Shown here piece after piece: positions 1 to 6,039 of a stretch of 6,302 nt of DNA (position 1 is its first letter; every line of letters starts with the position of its first letter). The stretch covers positions 1 through 6,302 of the forward strand of contig JAICEV010000228.1 in NCBI GenBank assembly GCA_025923975.1, written 5' to 3'. The notes under the pieces are model-generated. The model ran no database searches. It saw only the letters and a list, made by a program, of their open reading frames with translations, and was not told where the DNA came from. A program made the translations under genes and the position numbers. Source of the stretch: Propionibacteriaceae bacterium. GTDB lineage: Bacteria; Actinomycetota; Actinomycetes; Propionibacteriales; Propionibacteriaceae.

Positions 1-975
1 CTCACCCTAGGCGGTGGCTTCGGTCACCTCGTTCGCAAGTACGGCCTCGCCTGTGACAACCTCCGCTCTGTTGAGGTGGTATCCGCGGACGGATCAATCC
101 TGTACGCCTCCGAGTCGCAGCATCCGGAGTTGTTCTGGGCGCTACGCGGCGGTGGCGGCAATTTCGGCGTGATCACCAAATTCGAGCTCGCGCTCCATGG
201 GGTGGGTCCCGTCGTACTCGGCGGTGTCATCTTCTACCCGGGGGACCAAGCGGCACAGGTCGTCATCGGTTGGCGCAACCTACTGTCGGATGTGCCGGAT
301 GAACTTTCCACGTTCGTCAGCTTCGCTACGGCCCCGCCAGCCCCCTTCATCCCTGTGATTTGGCATAACAAGAAGGTTGTGGCAGTCGTCGCCTGCTGCG
401 TTGGCGACCCAGTCGAGGGAGAAGACGCGGTTGGGCGGCTGCGGTCGCTTGGCACGCCGATCAGCGACCTGCTGAGCCCGATGCCATATCTAGATCTGCA
501 GCAGCTTTTCGACCAGGCTTGGGAAGCCGGCTTCGCGAACTACTACACCTCAGCCTTCCTGGACCGACTCCCTGACGAGGCCATCCAGGACCTGGCCGAC
601 TATCACCAAGGTTCGGCCGACCTACCGGTTCAGGCGGAGATCCACATCCATCACTTCGGCGGAGCAGTGGCGCGAGTTCCGGCAGGCAGCACCGCTTTCA
701 CCGACCGCGGCTCCCCATTCCTCCTCAACTGCGCCGCGCGCACACCGGATCCCGCAGACCTTCCGCCGCACGTCGACTGGGCAGGATCCGCCCGAAATGC
801 CATGGCAAATTACGGAAAAGGGGGAACGTATGTGAACTTTACCGGCGAGGGCGAATCTCACAATCTCCGAGCAAGTTATCCGCCGCAAATTTATAGCCGG
901 CTTCAAGCCGTTAAGGATCAATACGATCCATTCAATCTATTCCGTTTCAACATCAACATTCCACCGACGACATGA
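1..975 (+). CDS. FAD-dependent oxidase, BBE/PCMH type (5' truncated by window)
   Basis: The frame is open from base 1 and gives 324 residues ending at TGA 973-975; the N-terminus, including the usual FAD-linking His, is outside the window. The first visible residues, GGGFGHLVRKYGLACDNL, followed by VEVVSADG and then ELFWALRGGGGNFGVITKFE, are the second half of a PCMH-type FAD-binding domain. The C-terminus (YVNFTGEGE, then RLQAVKDQYDPFNLFRFN and NINIPP) is the BBE (berberine bridge enzyme-like) domain. Known members oxidise alcohols, sugars or C-H/C-N bonds and pass electrons to O2, giving H2O2; many are exported or work in secondary metabolism. The substrate cannot be predicted. ATG at 76 is internal and not the real start. 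The last ~170 bases look less GC-rich than the rest. The next gene, sORF-A, begins 46 bases downstream on the same strand, so co-transcription is likely. Confidence 0.93.
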   Translation, partial: LTLGGGFGHLVRKYGLACDNLRSVEVVSADGSILYASESQHPELFWALRGGGGNFGVITKFELALHGVGPVVLGGVIFYPGDQAAQVVIGWRNLLSDVPDELSTFVSFATAPPAPFIPVIWHNKKVVAVVACCVGDPVEGEDAVGRLRSLGTPISDLLSPMPYLDLQQLFDQAWEAGFANYYTSAFLDRLPDEAIQDLADYHQGSADLPVQAEIHIHHFGGAVARVPAGSTAFTDRGSPFLLNCAARTPDPADLPPHVDWAGSARNAMANYGKGGTYVNFTGEGESHNLRASYPPQIYSRLQAVKDQYDPFNLFRFNINIPPTT

Positions 976-1021
976 GCAAGGGTGATCGCAAGCCAGGCGT
1001 CCCCGGAAAGAGGGAACAGCG
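976..1021 (+). promoter_or_regulatory. short intergenic with sORF-A ribosome binding site
   Basis: These 46 bases separate the oxidase from sORF-A. AGGGA at 1011-1015 lies six bases before ATG 1022 and is a reasonable Shine-Dalgarno site. I see no convincing terminator or separate promoter here, which fits read-through from the oxidase gene. The 11-bp repeats found before the second small gene are not recognisable here. Confidence 0.5.
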
Positions 1022-1231
1022 ATGAGATTCAGCATCGTATATGACGATAACGCAACTACTTTAGCCGCGACCGGTCGCGACGAGGAGGCTGACGTGCTAA
1101 CACGTGGCTCAACTGACACGGGTGATGCCGAACCGCACCAAACCGTGGAGCGCGTACTCATCGACATGCACGCAAATGCTCTTAGGCATTTGCCGGCTCG
1201 AAGGGAGGCTGAGGATGGCCCGGATTGCTAA
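1022..1231 (+). CDS. small conserved protein sORF-A (paralogue of sORF-B)
   Basis: This encodes 69 residues beginning MRFSIVYDDNATTLAA. I do not recognise a named family. It is clearly real because a second copy (61 residues) occurs at 4641-4826: both share MRFSIV(Y/F)DDN..LAA at the N-terminus, QxVER(V/T)L(I/V)D(M/L) in the middle, and a (R/K)EA(E/D)D tail. The middle linker is acidic, variable in length and about eight residues longer here. There is no signal peptide or membrane segment, so the product should be cytosolic. The N-terminus looks like a beta-hairpin and the middle block like a helix. Its last codons contain the ribosome binding site of the following haloperoxidase gene, and the two frames overlap by 17 bases, so translation is probably coupled. 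A regulatory, chaperone-like or leader role is possible; none can be shown. Confidence 0.8.
   Translation: MRFSIVYDDNATTLAATGRDEEADVLTRGSTDTGDAEPHQTVERVLIDMHANALRHLPARREAEDGPDC
1201..1208 (+). promoter_or_regulatory. Shine-Dalgarno site of the haloperoxidase, inside sORF-A
   Basis: AAGGGAGG lies six bases before ATG 1215 and within the Arg-Arg-Glu codons of sORF-A. This fixes the haloperoxidase start at 1215 rather than the upstream in-frame ATG at 1104, which is buried in sORF-A. The same arrangement recurs at 4796-4803 in sORF-B. Confidence 0.8.
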
Positions 1232-2512
1232 GGGTACGGCGGCCCTGCTGCTGACTTCACTTGTTGTCGTGGCGCCGTCGACCGCGACCGCGAAGGACAC
1301 CAACCAGGTGGGCGGCGCGGCTGTGATCTCTGGGTGGAACGAGATCGCGCAGAAGACATTCCTGGCCGATACGGATAAGGCCGTCCCTGAAGACTTCCTC
1401 TACATGGGATTAGTGCAGGCGGCGGTCTACAACGCCGTGGTCGGCATCGAGGGTCGTTACCAGCCGTATCGCTTTTCCAGCAAGGCACCGCAAGGAGCCT
1501 CCTCCCAGGCGGCCGCTGTAGCTGCCGCCCACAAGGTTCTGTTGGAGTATTCGCCGGATGCGCAGCACGCCGACCTGGATACCGCGTACGCCGCATCTCT
1601 GGCGAAAATCCCGGACGGCGACGCCGAGACTCACGGCGTCGCGTTCGGGAGCTTGCGGCCGACACCTTGATCAAGCAGCGCGCGGATGACGGACGAAATG
1701 CGTCAATCAAGTTCACGCAAGAGCCGGCTCCGGGTGTGTGGCGGCCGACGCCAGCGCCCACGACTCCGCCCAATCTCTCCCCCTTTGCCGTACCGTGGCT
1801 GGGATTCGTCACTCCGTTGCTGGTCAAGAGCAGTGACCAGTTCGGCGAACCCGGGCCGCCGCCCAAGCTGACGTCAGCGCGGTACACAAAGGAATTCAAT
1901 GAGGTCAAGGCTCTCGGCTCGTTGAACTCGACGCAGCGAACGACCGAGCAAACCGAGATTGCGAAGTTCTACTCCGGGAATGGCCTCATCCAGTTCAATG
2001 TGGCACTACGAGACCAGGTGATTGTGCGGAAGTTGGACATCGTCAACGCAGCTCGCATGTTCGCTGCGGTCGACATGAGCGTCGCTGATGCAATCATTTC
2101 CGTTTGGCACTCTAAGTACGTCTATCCCTTCTGGCGGCCTATCACGGCCATCCAGTTGGCCGAGACCGACGGCAACCCTGCGACGCCGGCCGACCCCAGC
2201 TGGCAACCAATGCTTGCGACGCCACCGTATCCGGATTATGTGAGTGGATACTCCGGCCTTATGGGCGCATTTACCCGCGCCCTTCGAGAAACGCTCCATA
2301 CGGACAAGTTGCAGCTCACTTTCACCTCCACTGCAGTCCCGAACGTCACCCGCTTCTATGATTCCGAGAAGGCCGCGTGCCAGGAAGTGGTCGACGCGAG
2401 GGTGTGGCTCGGAATCCATTTCCGCACCGCAGACGTCCGTGGTGCTCGGATGGGTCAAAAGGTCGCGGACTGGGCACTCGATCATTACTTCCGCCCGACG
2501 AGCCAGCTCTAA
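1215..2512 (+). pseudogene. secreted vanadium-dependent haloperoxidase (PAP2 superfamily), frameshifted
   Basis: Two frames together make one protein of about 432 residues. The first (1215-1670) starts MARIAKGTAALLLTSLVVVA, a signal peptide with likely cleavage near ATA-KD, and ends prematurely at TGA 1668-1670. The second continues to TAA 2510-2512. Restoring one G at the GGG run 1647-1649 turns AFGSLRPTP-stop into AFGELAADTLIKQRADDG, the expected family sequence. Numbering the restored protein, vanadate-pocket residues are visible at the correct mutual distances: K301 and R308 in KYVYPFWRP (2114-2137), S344-G345 (2243-2248), and R396 and H402 in ARVWLGIHF (2399-2419). The acid-base His that should follow Ser-Gly is Tyr (TAC, 2249-2251). 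Intact relatives use H2O2 to oxidise halides outside the membrane. This is either a decaying gene or carries a sequencing error at the G run; the SGH-to-SGY change is an independent hint of lost or altered activity. Confidence 0.85.
1647..1670 (+). other. frameshift region in the haloperoxidase gene
   Basis: A GGG run at 1647-1649 appears to be one G short. The upstream frame then runs into TGA 1668-1670, while the downstream frame could only restart at the overlapping TTG 1667-1669. No ribosome binding site precedes that TTG and no X-XXY-YYZ slippery heptamer is visible, so neither reinitiation nor programmed frameshifting is well supported. Confidence 0.75.
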
Positions 2513-2632
2513 CGCTCCACCAACAAATTCACAAATTGGCTCGCGCCGAATGGCAAGGCGGCGGGATACTTATCTATCACGTCAGTTGCGGAGCTGCGGG
2601 CGCGAACCCCCTTCGTCGGCCGCGCAACGGAG
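2513..2632 (+). other. probable true 5' end of the ATPase gene without a standard start codon
   Basis: Between the haloperoxidase stop and TTG 2633 the ATPase frame is open throughout. It encodes ELRARTPFVGRATEL just before 2633; FVGR-x-x-EL is the usual opening of STAND/AAA ATPase domains, so translation should begin upstream of it. There is no ATG, GTG or TTG in that frame here; the only near-cognate codon is CTG at 2594-2596, with no good ribosome binding site. ATG 2550 is in another frame and would need one extra base, for example in the C5 run at 2607-2611, to join (giving REPPFVGR). No clear promoter or terminator is seen. A short tandem ACAAATT (2523-2529 and 2531-2537) is present. Confidence 0.5.
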
Positions 2633-4501
2633 TTGCGAGCCCTCGATGACTTGTTGCGTGGGCAAACGCGGATAGTCCACCTGCACGGGATCGCCGGGAT
2701 CGGCAAGACTGCGCTTGTCCACACCTTTGTCGAGCATGCGCAGCAGGTCGGCGCCACGGTGGTGGAGCTTGACTGCCGGGCGATCGAGCCGACGGTGCGT
2801 GGCCTCCGAGAGGCCATAGTGGCCGGGGCGGATGACGAGGGGCTGGCCGACCACCTCGGCAGGCTTCTCGCGCCGGTGGTACTCGTGCTCGACCACTACG
2901 AGTTATTCCGGCTGATGGACACCTGGCTGCGGCAGGTGCTTTTGCCTGAGCTATCCCCCGAGGTGAGTCTGCTGCTCGCCGGCCGGGAGCGACCGGTAGC
3001 GGCTTGGTTTCCCGTGCCGGGATTCCGAAGCTTGCCACTCGGGCCGCTCCACGATGCCGAAGCGCGAACGCTGCTCGGGCGCCTGGGCGTAGCCGACCAC
3101 GACGTCGCACGTCTGAACCGCATCGCTCGTGGGCACCCGCTTGCGCTCATTCTGGCGGCCGCCGGGATGACGGAGCATCCGGATCTGGCGATCGAGGATG
3201 CGGCTGCGAGCGGTGTTGTCGCAGAGCTGACCCGGCTTTACCTGGCAGAGATTGAGGACGCGGGGGTCCGTCAGGCGCTGGAAGCTGCATCGGTGGTGCG
3301 CCGAGTCACAGAGCCGCTCCTTGCAAGCATGCTTGAGCGCAGCGATGTCGGCGAGATCATGCTCAACCTCCTCAGCCTGCCATTTGTTGATGCCCGCCGG
3401 GATGGCCTGGTTGTGCACGAGGCCGTACGCGACGCGGTCGCGGAATTCCTCCGCGGCACAAACCCGAGTCGGTACCGGCGCTACCAGCGAGCCGCCTGGC
3501 GCCAGCTGCACACCGAGATGCGGGATGCCACCGCCGCGGACCTGTGGCGTTACACGGCGGACATGCTCTACCTCATCGATAACCCGGTGGTGCGCGAGGC
3601 GTTTTTCCCCAGCGACATGCAGCAACTGGCCGTCGAGCCAGCGAGGCTGGACGACGGTGGCGCCATTCGAGAAATTGCGCGACGCCACGAGGGTCACGAT
3701 GCTGCCGCGATCATCGAGCGCTGGTGGATCGAGCAGCCCGCGATGTTCTCCGTCGTTCGGGATCGGGTCAGCACTGTGGTGGGATTCTTCATGCTCATCG
3801 ACGGCGGCATGCTGAAGCAGGCCCGGGTGCGTGGCGATCCAGTGCTTGAGGGATGGGCACGCGATCTTCATGATCACCCGCTCCCGAAGGGCCAAGTTGC
3901 ACTCGGCCTGAGGCGCTGGCTCGACGTCGACCACGGCGAACTTCCCTGCGCCTCACAAGCGGCGTGCTGGCTCGACGTTAAGCGCGACTATATGGCGCTC
4001 CGCCCAGCACTCCGGCGGATGTACGTCGTCGTCCACGACGTCTTGGCGTACTGGCCCGTTGTCGAGAAGCTTGGCTTTCGGCCAATCAAGGACGGCGTTG
4101 TCGTCCTCGACGGCCAGTCCTATTCGACGGTGGCTTTGGACTTCGGTCGAGCGTCGGTCGACGGCTGGCTATCCACGCTGGTCGCAGACGAGCTGGGCTT
4201 TAAACCGGAACCGGAACTTGACGAGCAGGCGCGGGAGCTTGCCATCCAAGGCAAACTCGTGGCTCTTACGCCGCTTGAGCTTGGAGTGTTCCAGTACCTG
4301 CGCGAGCGGGAGGGCCGCACGGTGTCACGCGCAGATTTACTCCGCGAGGTGTGGGGTACCGACTACACCGGCGGCAGCAACGTTGTGGACGCCGTCGTAC
4401 GCACGCTGCGGCAGAAACTGGGAGACGCGGCATTCGTACTTGAGACGATCCGCGGGAGCGGCTACCGGCTGCGAGCCGACTGGTGGGCCCACATTACGTA
4501 G
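2633..4501 (+). CDS. STAND ATPase with GNAT-like region and C-terminal OmpR/PhoB-type winged helix
   Basis: From TTG 2633 this gives 622 residues ending at TAG 4499-4501; homologous sequence (FVGRATEL) precedes that codon, so the true protein is probably longer by at least 13 residues. In order: Walker A GIAGIGKT at residues 19-26; Walker B VVLVLDHYE at 82-90 with Asp87; a sensor-like LLAGRE; a helical STAND region to about 350; a region at about 360-485 with the look of a GNAT acetyltransferase fold (CWLDVKRDYMALRPALRRMY, then VVEKLGFRPI); and at about 535-620 a winged helix of the response-regulator C-terminal type (LTPLELGVFQYLRE, VSRADLLREVWG, NVVDAVVRTLRQKLG, ETIRGSGYRLR). There is no receiver domain or transmembrane segment. 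By family analogy it is a cytosolic ATP-dependent, ligand-sensing transcription regulator. It lies between the two sORF cassettes, and 11-bp direct repeats directly follow it, suggesting it controls them. The GNAT assignment is the least certain part. Confidence 0.85.
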   Translation: MRALDDLLRGQTRIVHLHGIAGIGKTALVHTFVEHAQQVGATVVELDCRAIEPTVRGLREAIVAGADDEGLADHLGRLLAPVVLVLDHYELFRLMDTWLRQVLLPELSPEVSLLLAGRERPVAAWFPVPGFRSLPLGPLHDAEARTLLGRLGVADHDVARLNRIARGHPLALILAAAGMTEHPDLAIEDAAASGVVAELTRLYLAEIEDAGVRQALEAASVVRRVTEPLLASMLERSDVGEIMLNLLSLPFVDARRDGLVVHEAVRDAVAEFLRGTNPSRYRRYQRAAWRQLHTEMRDATAADLWRYTADMLYLIDNPVVREAFFPSDMQQLAVEPARLDDGGAIREIARRHEGHDAAAIIERWWIEQPAMFSVVRDRVSTVVGFFMLIDGGMLKQARVRGDPVLEGWARDLHDHPLPKGQVALGLRRWLDVDHGELPCASQAACWLDVKRDYMALRPALRRMYVVVHDVLAYWPVVEKLGFRPIKDGVVVLDGQSYSTVALDFGRASVDGWLSTLVADELGFKPEPELDEQARELAIQGKLVALTPLELGVFQYLREREGRTVSRADLLREVWGTDYTGGSNVVDAVVRTLRQKLGDAAFVLETIRGSGYRLRADWWAHIT

Positions 4502-4512
4502 CCCCGGCCAGG

Positions 4513-4542
4513 TCATCGAAACCTCATCTGCTTCTCATCGAA
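4513..4542 (+). repeat. three 11-bp-spaced direct repeats, likely operator
   Basis: TCATCGAA (4513-4520), TCATCTGC (4524-4531) and TCATCGAA (4535-4542) start exactly 11 bases apart, one helical turn. The last two also share CTCATC (4523-4528, 4534-4539). Direct repeats on an 11-bp period are the classic target layout for tandem OmpR/PhoB-type winged helices, also used by SARP regulators. The third repeat sits where a -35 element would be for the -10 at 4560, as expected for an activator that contacts RNA polymerase. The adjacent upstream gene encodes such a winged helix. Confidence 0.6.
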
Positions 4543-4565
4543 GGTCCCGCTTGGCGGCCTAGTGT
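4537..4565 (+). promoter_or_regulatory. candidate promoter of the sORF-B/cupin/lectin operon
   Basis: TAGTGT at 4560-4565 matches a TANNNT -10 box. The -35 position, 17 bases upstream at 4537-4542, is ATCGAA, a poor -35 that overlaps the third direct repeat. A weak -35 covered by an activator site suggests a promoter that depends on a regulator. Transcription would begin near 4572 and leave a 5' leader of about 70 bases before ATG 4641. Confidence 0.4.
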
Positions 4566-4640
4566 CGCATTCGATCCCAGGGATTAACCGAGCGGACGGA
4601 GCGACTGCGTGATATGCACCCGCTGAGAAAAGGAAAAGCA

Positions 4641-4826
4641 ATGAGATTCAGCATCGTCTTTGACGATAACGGAGCCATTCTCGCCGCCTCTGTGGATGGC
4701 GAAGAGACAGACAGGCCTAAAACTCAACTGAACCAAATCGTGGAGCGCACGCTGGTCGACCTGGACGCAAGACAGCTAGAGCAGTCGCCCGACCCAAAGG
4801 AGGCTGATGATTGCGAATCTACCTAA
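4641..4826 (+). CDS. small conserved protein sORF-B (paralogue of sORF-A)
   Basis: This encodes 61 residues beginning MRFSIVFDDNGAILAA and ending EADDCEST before TAA 4824-4826. The start is set by alignment with sORF-A and by AAGGA at 4629-4633, seven bases upstream; the in-frame ATG at 4614 has no ribosome binding site and adds unmatched residues. The first 30 bases agree with sORF-A at about 28 positions, and the block encoding QIVERTLVDLDA is also close at DNA level, while the linker differs. The product is acidic and probably cytosolic, of unknown function. It is first in a likely operon with the leader ORF, cupin and lectin-like genes. AAAGGAGG inside its penultimate codons serves the next reading frame, as in sORF-A. 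Confidence 0.78.
   Translation: MRFSIVFDDNGAILAASVDGEETDRPKTQLNQIVERTLVDLDARQLEQSPDPKEADDCEST
4796..4803 (+). promoter_or_regulatory. Shine-Dalgarno site inside sORF-B
   Basis: AAAGGAGG, followed by CTGATG, closely matches AAGGGAGGCTGAGG before the haloperoxidase. It is only three bases from ATG 4807 (six from ATT 4810, which aligns with the haloperoxidase ATG), and more than 50 bases from the cupin ATG at 4858. It therefore cannot directly serve the cupin and points to translation of the short leader frame. Confidence 0.65.
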
Positions 4827-4857
4827 ACCGCCCCAGCAAATAGCGACTCTTTACTGA
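4807..4857 (+). CDS. 16-residue leader ORF upstream of the cupin
   Basis: ATG 4807 opens a frame reading MIANLPKPPQQIATLY and stops at TGA 4855-4857, immediately next to and in frame with the cupin ATG 4858-4860. It overlaps the end of sORF-B by 20 bases and lies behind the strong AAAGGAGG. The cupin start has no good ribosome binding site of its own, so termination and reinitiation at TGA-ATG is the simplest reading. The Pro-Pro pair (codons 8-9) could slow ribosomes. Alternatively the TGA is a nonsense mutation in what was once one longer reading frame. The peptide itself may have no function. Confidence 0.45.
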   Translation: MIANLPKPPQQIATLY

Positions 4858-5391
4858 ATGGACAATGACATGTTGAGACGAAGAAATACCGGCGCATTGC
4901 TGGCAATTGCAGCCACAAGTGTGCTGCTCTATGGCGGTACTGCGTATGCCAATCCCACACCGACCCCGATTGCAGTCGAGCTCCTGACGCCGAGGGCGGC
5001 CTTTACCGATGACGTGGCGATGCAGACGAGCCTCAAGCTCCACGGACACGACACCGAGGTGGTCGAGTCTGCGGACGCTTCGCGGATCGTGACCCAAAAG
5101 GTCACGGTGCAGCCCGGCGCGCAGATTCCTTGGCACACCCATCATGGTCCGGTGTTCGTCACCATCGCGGAGGGCGAGATGACCTACGTATCGTCCGATG
5201 ACTGCGTCGGCCGGCGCTATCCGAGCGGTACCGCGTTCGTGGATCCCGGGCACGGCCACGTACACGCCGCCTACAACTCAGGTTCCGCGCTGACCATATT
5301 CGTGGCGACGTTTTTCGAGGTGCCGGAGGGCGATGCGCCGATCACCATCCCGGCGGATGGTCCCGCCGACTGCAAGATCCCAACGAATTGA
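4858..5391 (+). CDS. secreted single-domain cupin
   Basis: This gives 177 residues from ATG 4858; ATG 4870 (MLRRRNTG) is an alternative start. The N-terminus is a signal peptide: RRR, a hydrophobic stretch ALLAIAATSVLL, and likely cleavage after AYA (about residue 31). The cupin core is visible: motif 1 is PGAQIPWHTHHGPVFV with H93 and H95 as probable metal ligands, and motif 2 is GTAFVDPGHGHVHAAYNSG with H134/H136. The canonical motif-1 Glu is not in its usual place, which is common in this exported group. C116 and C172 could form a disulfide. The protein probably acts outside the membrane as a metal-binding beta-barrel; the substrate is unknown. It is preceded without a gap by the leader ORF and followed nine bases later by the lectin-like gene, so the three are likely one transcript. 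Confidence 0.85.
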   Translation: MDNDMLRRRNTGALLAIAATSVLLYGGTAYANPTPTPIAVELLTPRAAFTDDVAMQTSLKLHGHDTEVVESADASRIVTQKVTVQPGAQIPWHTHHGPVFVTIAEGEMTYVSSDDCVGRRYPSGTAFVDPGHGHVHAAYNSGSALTIFVATFFEVPEGDAPITIPADGPADCKIPTN

Positions 5392-5400
5392 TGACCGGAA

Positions 5401-6024
5401 ATGATTACTAAGGCGAGCGTGGTCCTTGCGATCAGCATGTTGTGGTGGGCTCTCGCCGCATTTAGCAGCCCAGAACCCACCCTGACAGTCTCAGCGCGTG
5501 CGAACATCTTCGGGGCAGGCCAAGCCAAGCCACCTGATCCAGGTGGGGGCGGAGCCGGCGAATTGCCACCGATGGTGCAGCTGCCGCCGGGTGCGAACCG
5601 CATCGTGACCTTCCCCAGCGTCACTGGCCGCGTTAACCCCATCAGGGAGTACGAGGACTGGAACGGTCCCGCTGGCGACGGAGTCGGCGGCACCAACGTG
5701 CAGTCGTTCGAGGGCATTTCCGGCATCGTCCACCGAGCCAACGGCATGTTTCTTGTTGGCGTCTTTCTTAGTGACGGTGTGCCGGCGAGCCCTGAACCGT
5801 CGCGGCTGGACTTCACGAATGGTATGCCGGCCGTGCCACTGGCACCCGAACTGGGCCAGACCTTCCTTATCGGGGACGGGAAGGGGCACAAATATCACGT
5901 CCCGGCCGAAGCGACACGACTTTACCTGGGATTTGCCGACGCCTACCTGTACAGGGGTGCCCCTGGCTGGTACGACAACAACGCCGGTGAGCTCAAGGTC
6001 ACGGTTGACATCGTGTCGGACTGA
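5401..6024 (+). CDS. secreted lectin-like (PA-IL/galactose-binding-like) beta-sandwich protein
   Basis: This encodes 207 residues ending at TGA 6022-6024. The start MITKASVVLAISMLWWALAA is a signal peptide, with cleavage probably near SARA before NIFGAGQ. A Pro/Gly-rich linker (PPDPGGGGAGELPP) follows, then a beta-rich domain. The C-terminal signature VPAEATRLYLGFADAY, with GAPGWYDNNAGELKVTVDI, resembles exported PA-IL/galactose-binding-like proteins where Asp and Asn residues bind calcium and sugar. Carbohydrate binding is an inference. ATG 5401 has only a weak ribosome binding site (CCGGA), nine bases after the cupin stop, so coupling to cupin translation is likely. A shared terminator hairpin begins 15 bases after its stop. 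Confidence 0.75.
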   Translation: MITKASVVLAISMLWWALAAFSSPEPTLTVSARANIFGAGQAKPPDPGGGGAGELPPMVQLPPGANRIVTFPSVTGRVNPIREYEDWNGPAGDGVGGTNVQSFEGISGIVHRANGMFLVGVFLSDGVPASPEPSRLDFTNGMPAVPLAPELGQTFLIGDGKGHKYHVPAEATRLYLGFADAYLYRGAPGWYDNNAGELKVTVDIVSD

Positions 6025-6039
6025 GGTTGTTCCGAAGCT

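Noticed and set aside
1104..1214. N-terminal extension of the haloperoxidase from ATG 1104
   Set aside because: It would lie inside sORF-A, whose coding is supported by its paralogue, and would put about 37 residues before a normal signal peptide that has its own ribosome binding site.
1022..1231. sORF-A and sORF-B as RiPP precursor peptides
   Set aside because: The tails are acidic and show no Cys/Ser/Thr-rich core or cleavage motif, and no modifying enzyme or transporter is in the window.
1647..1670. Programmed frameshift joining the two haloperoxidase frames
   Set aside because: No slippery heptamer, no ribosome binding site before TTG 1667, and no downstream structure noticed. A simple one-base loss explains the sequence.
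1228..1908. Minus-strand open frame opposite the haloperoxidase
   Set aside because: It is Arg/Pro/Ser-rich low-complexity translation typical of a shadow frame and has no start signal.
2523..2537. Tandem ACAAATT as an operator for the ATPase gene
   Set aside because: There are only two short AT-rich copies 8 bases apart, without a matching promoter, so chance is likely.
2951..3934. Long minus-strand open frame opposite the ATPase gene
   Set aside because: It is a by-product of high GC codon bias. Its translation has no recognisable domain, while the + strand carries Walker motifs.
4513..4542. CRISPR or mobile-element repeats
   Set aside because: The units are only about 8 bases, three copies, on an 11-bp period. 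That fits a protein-binding operator, and no transposase or cas gene is present.
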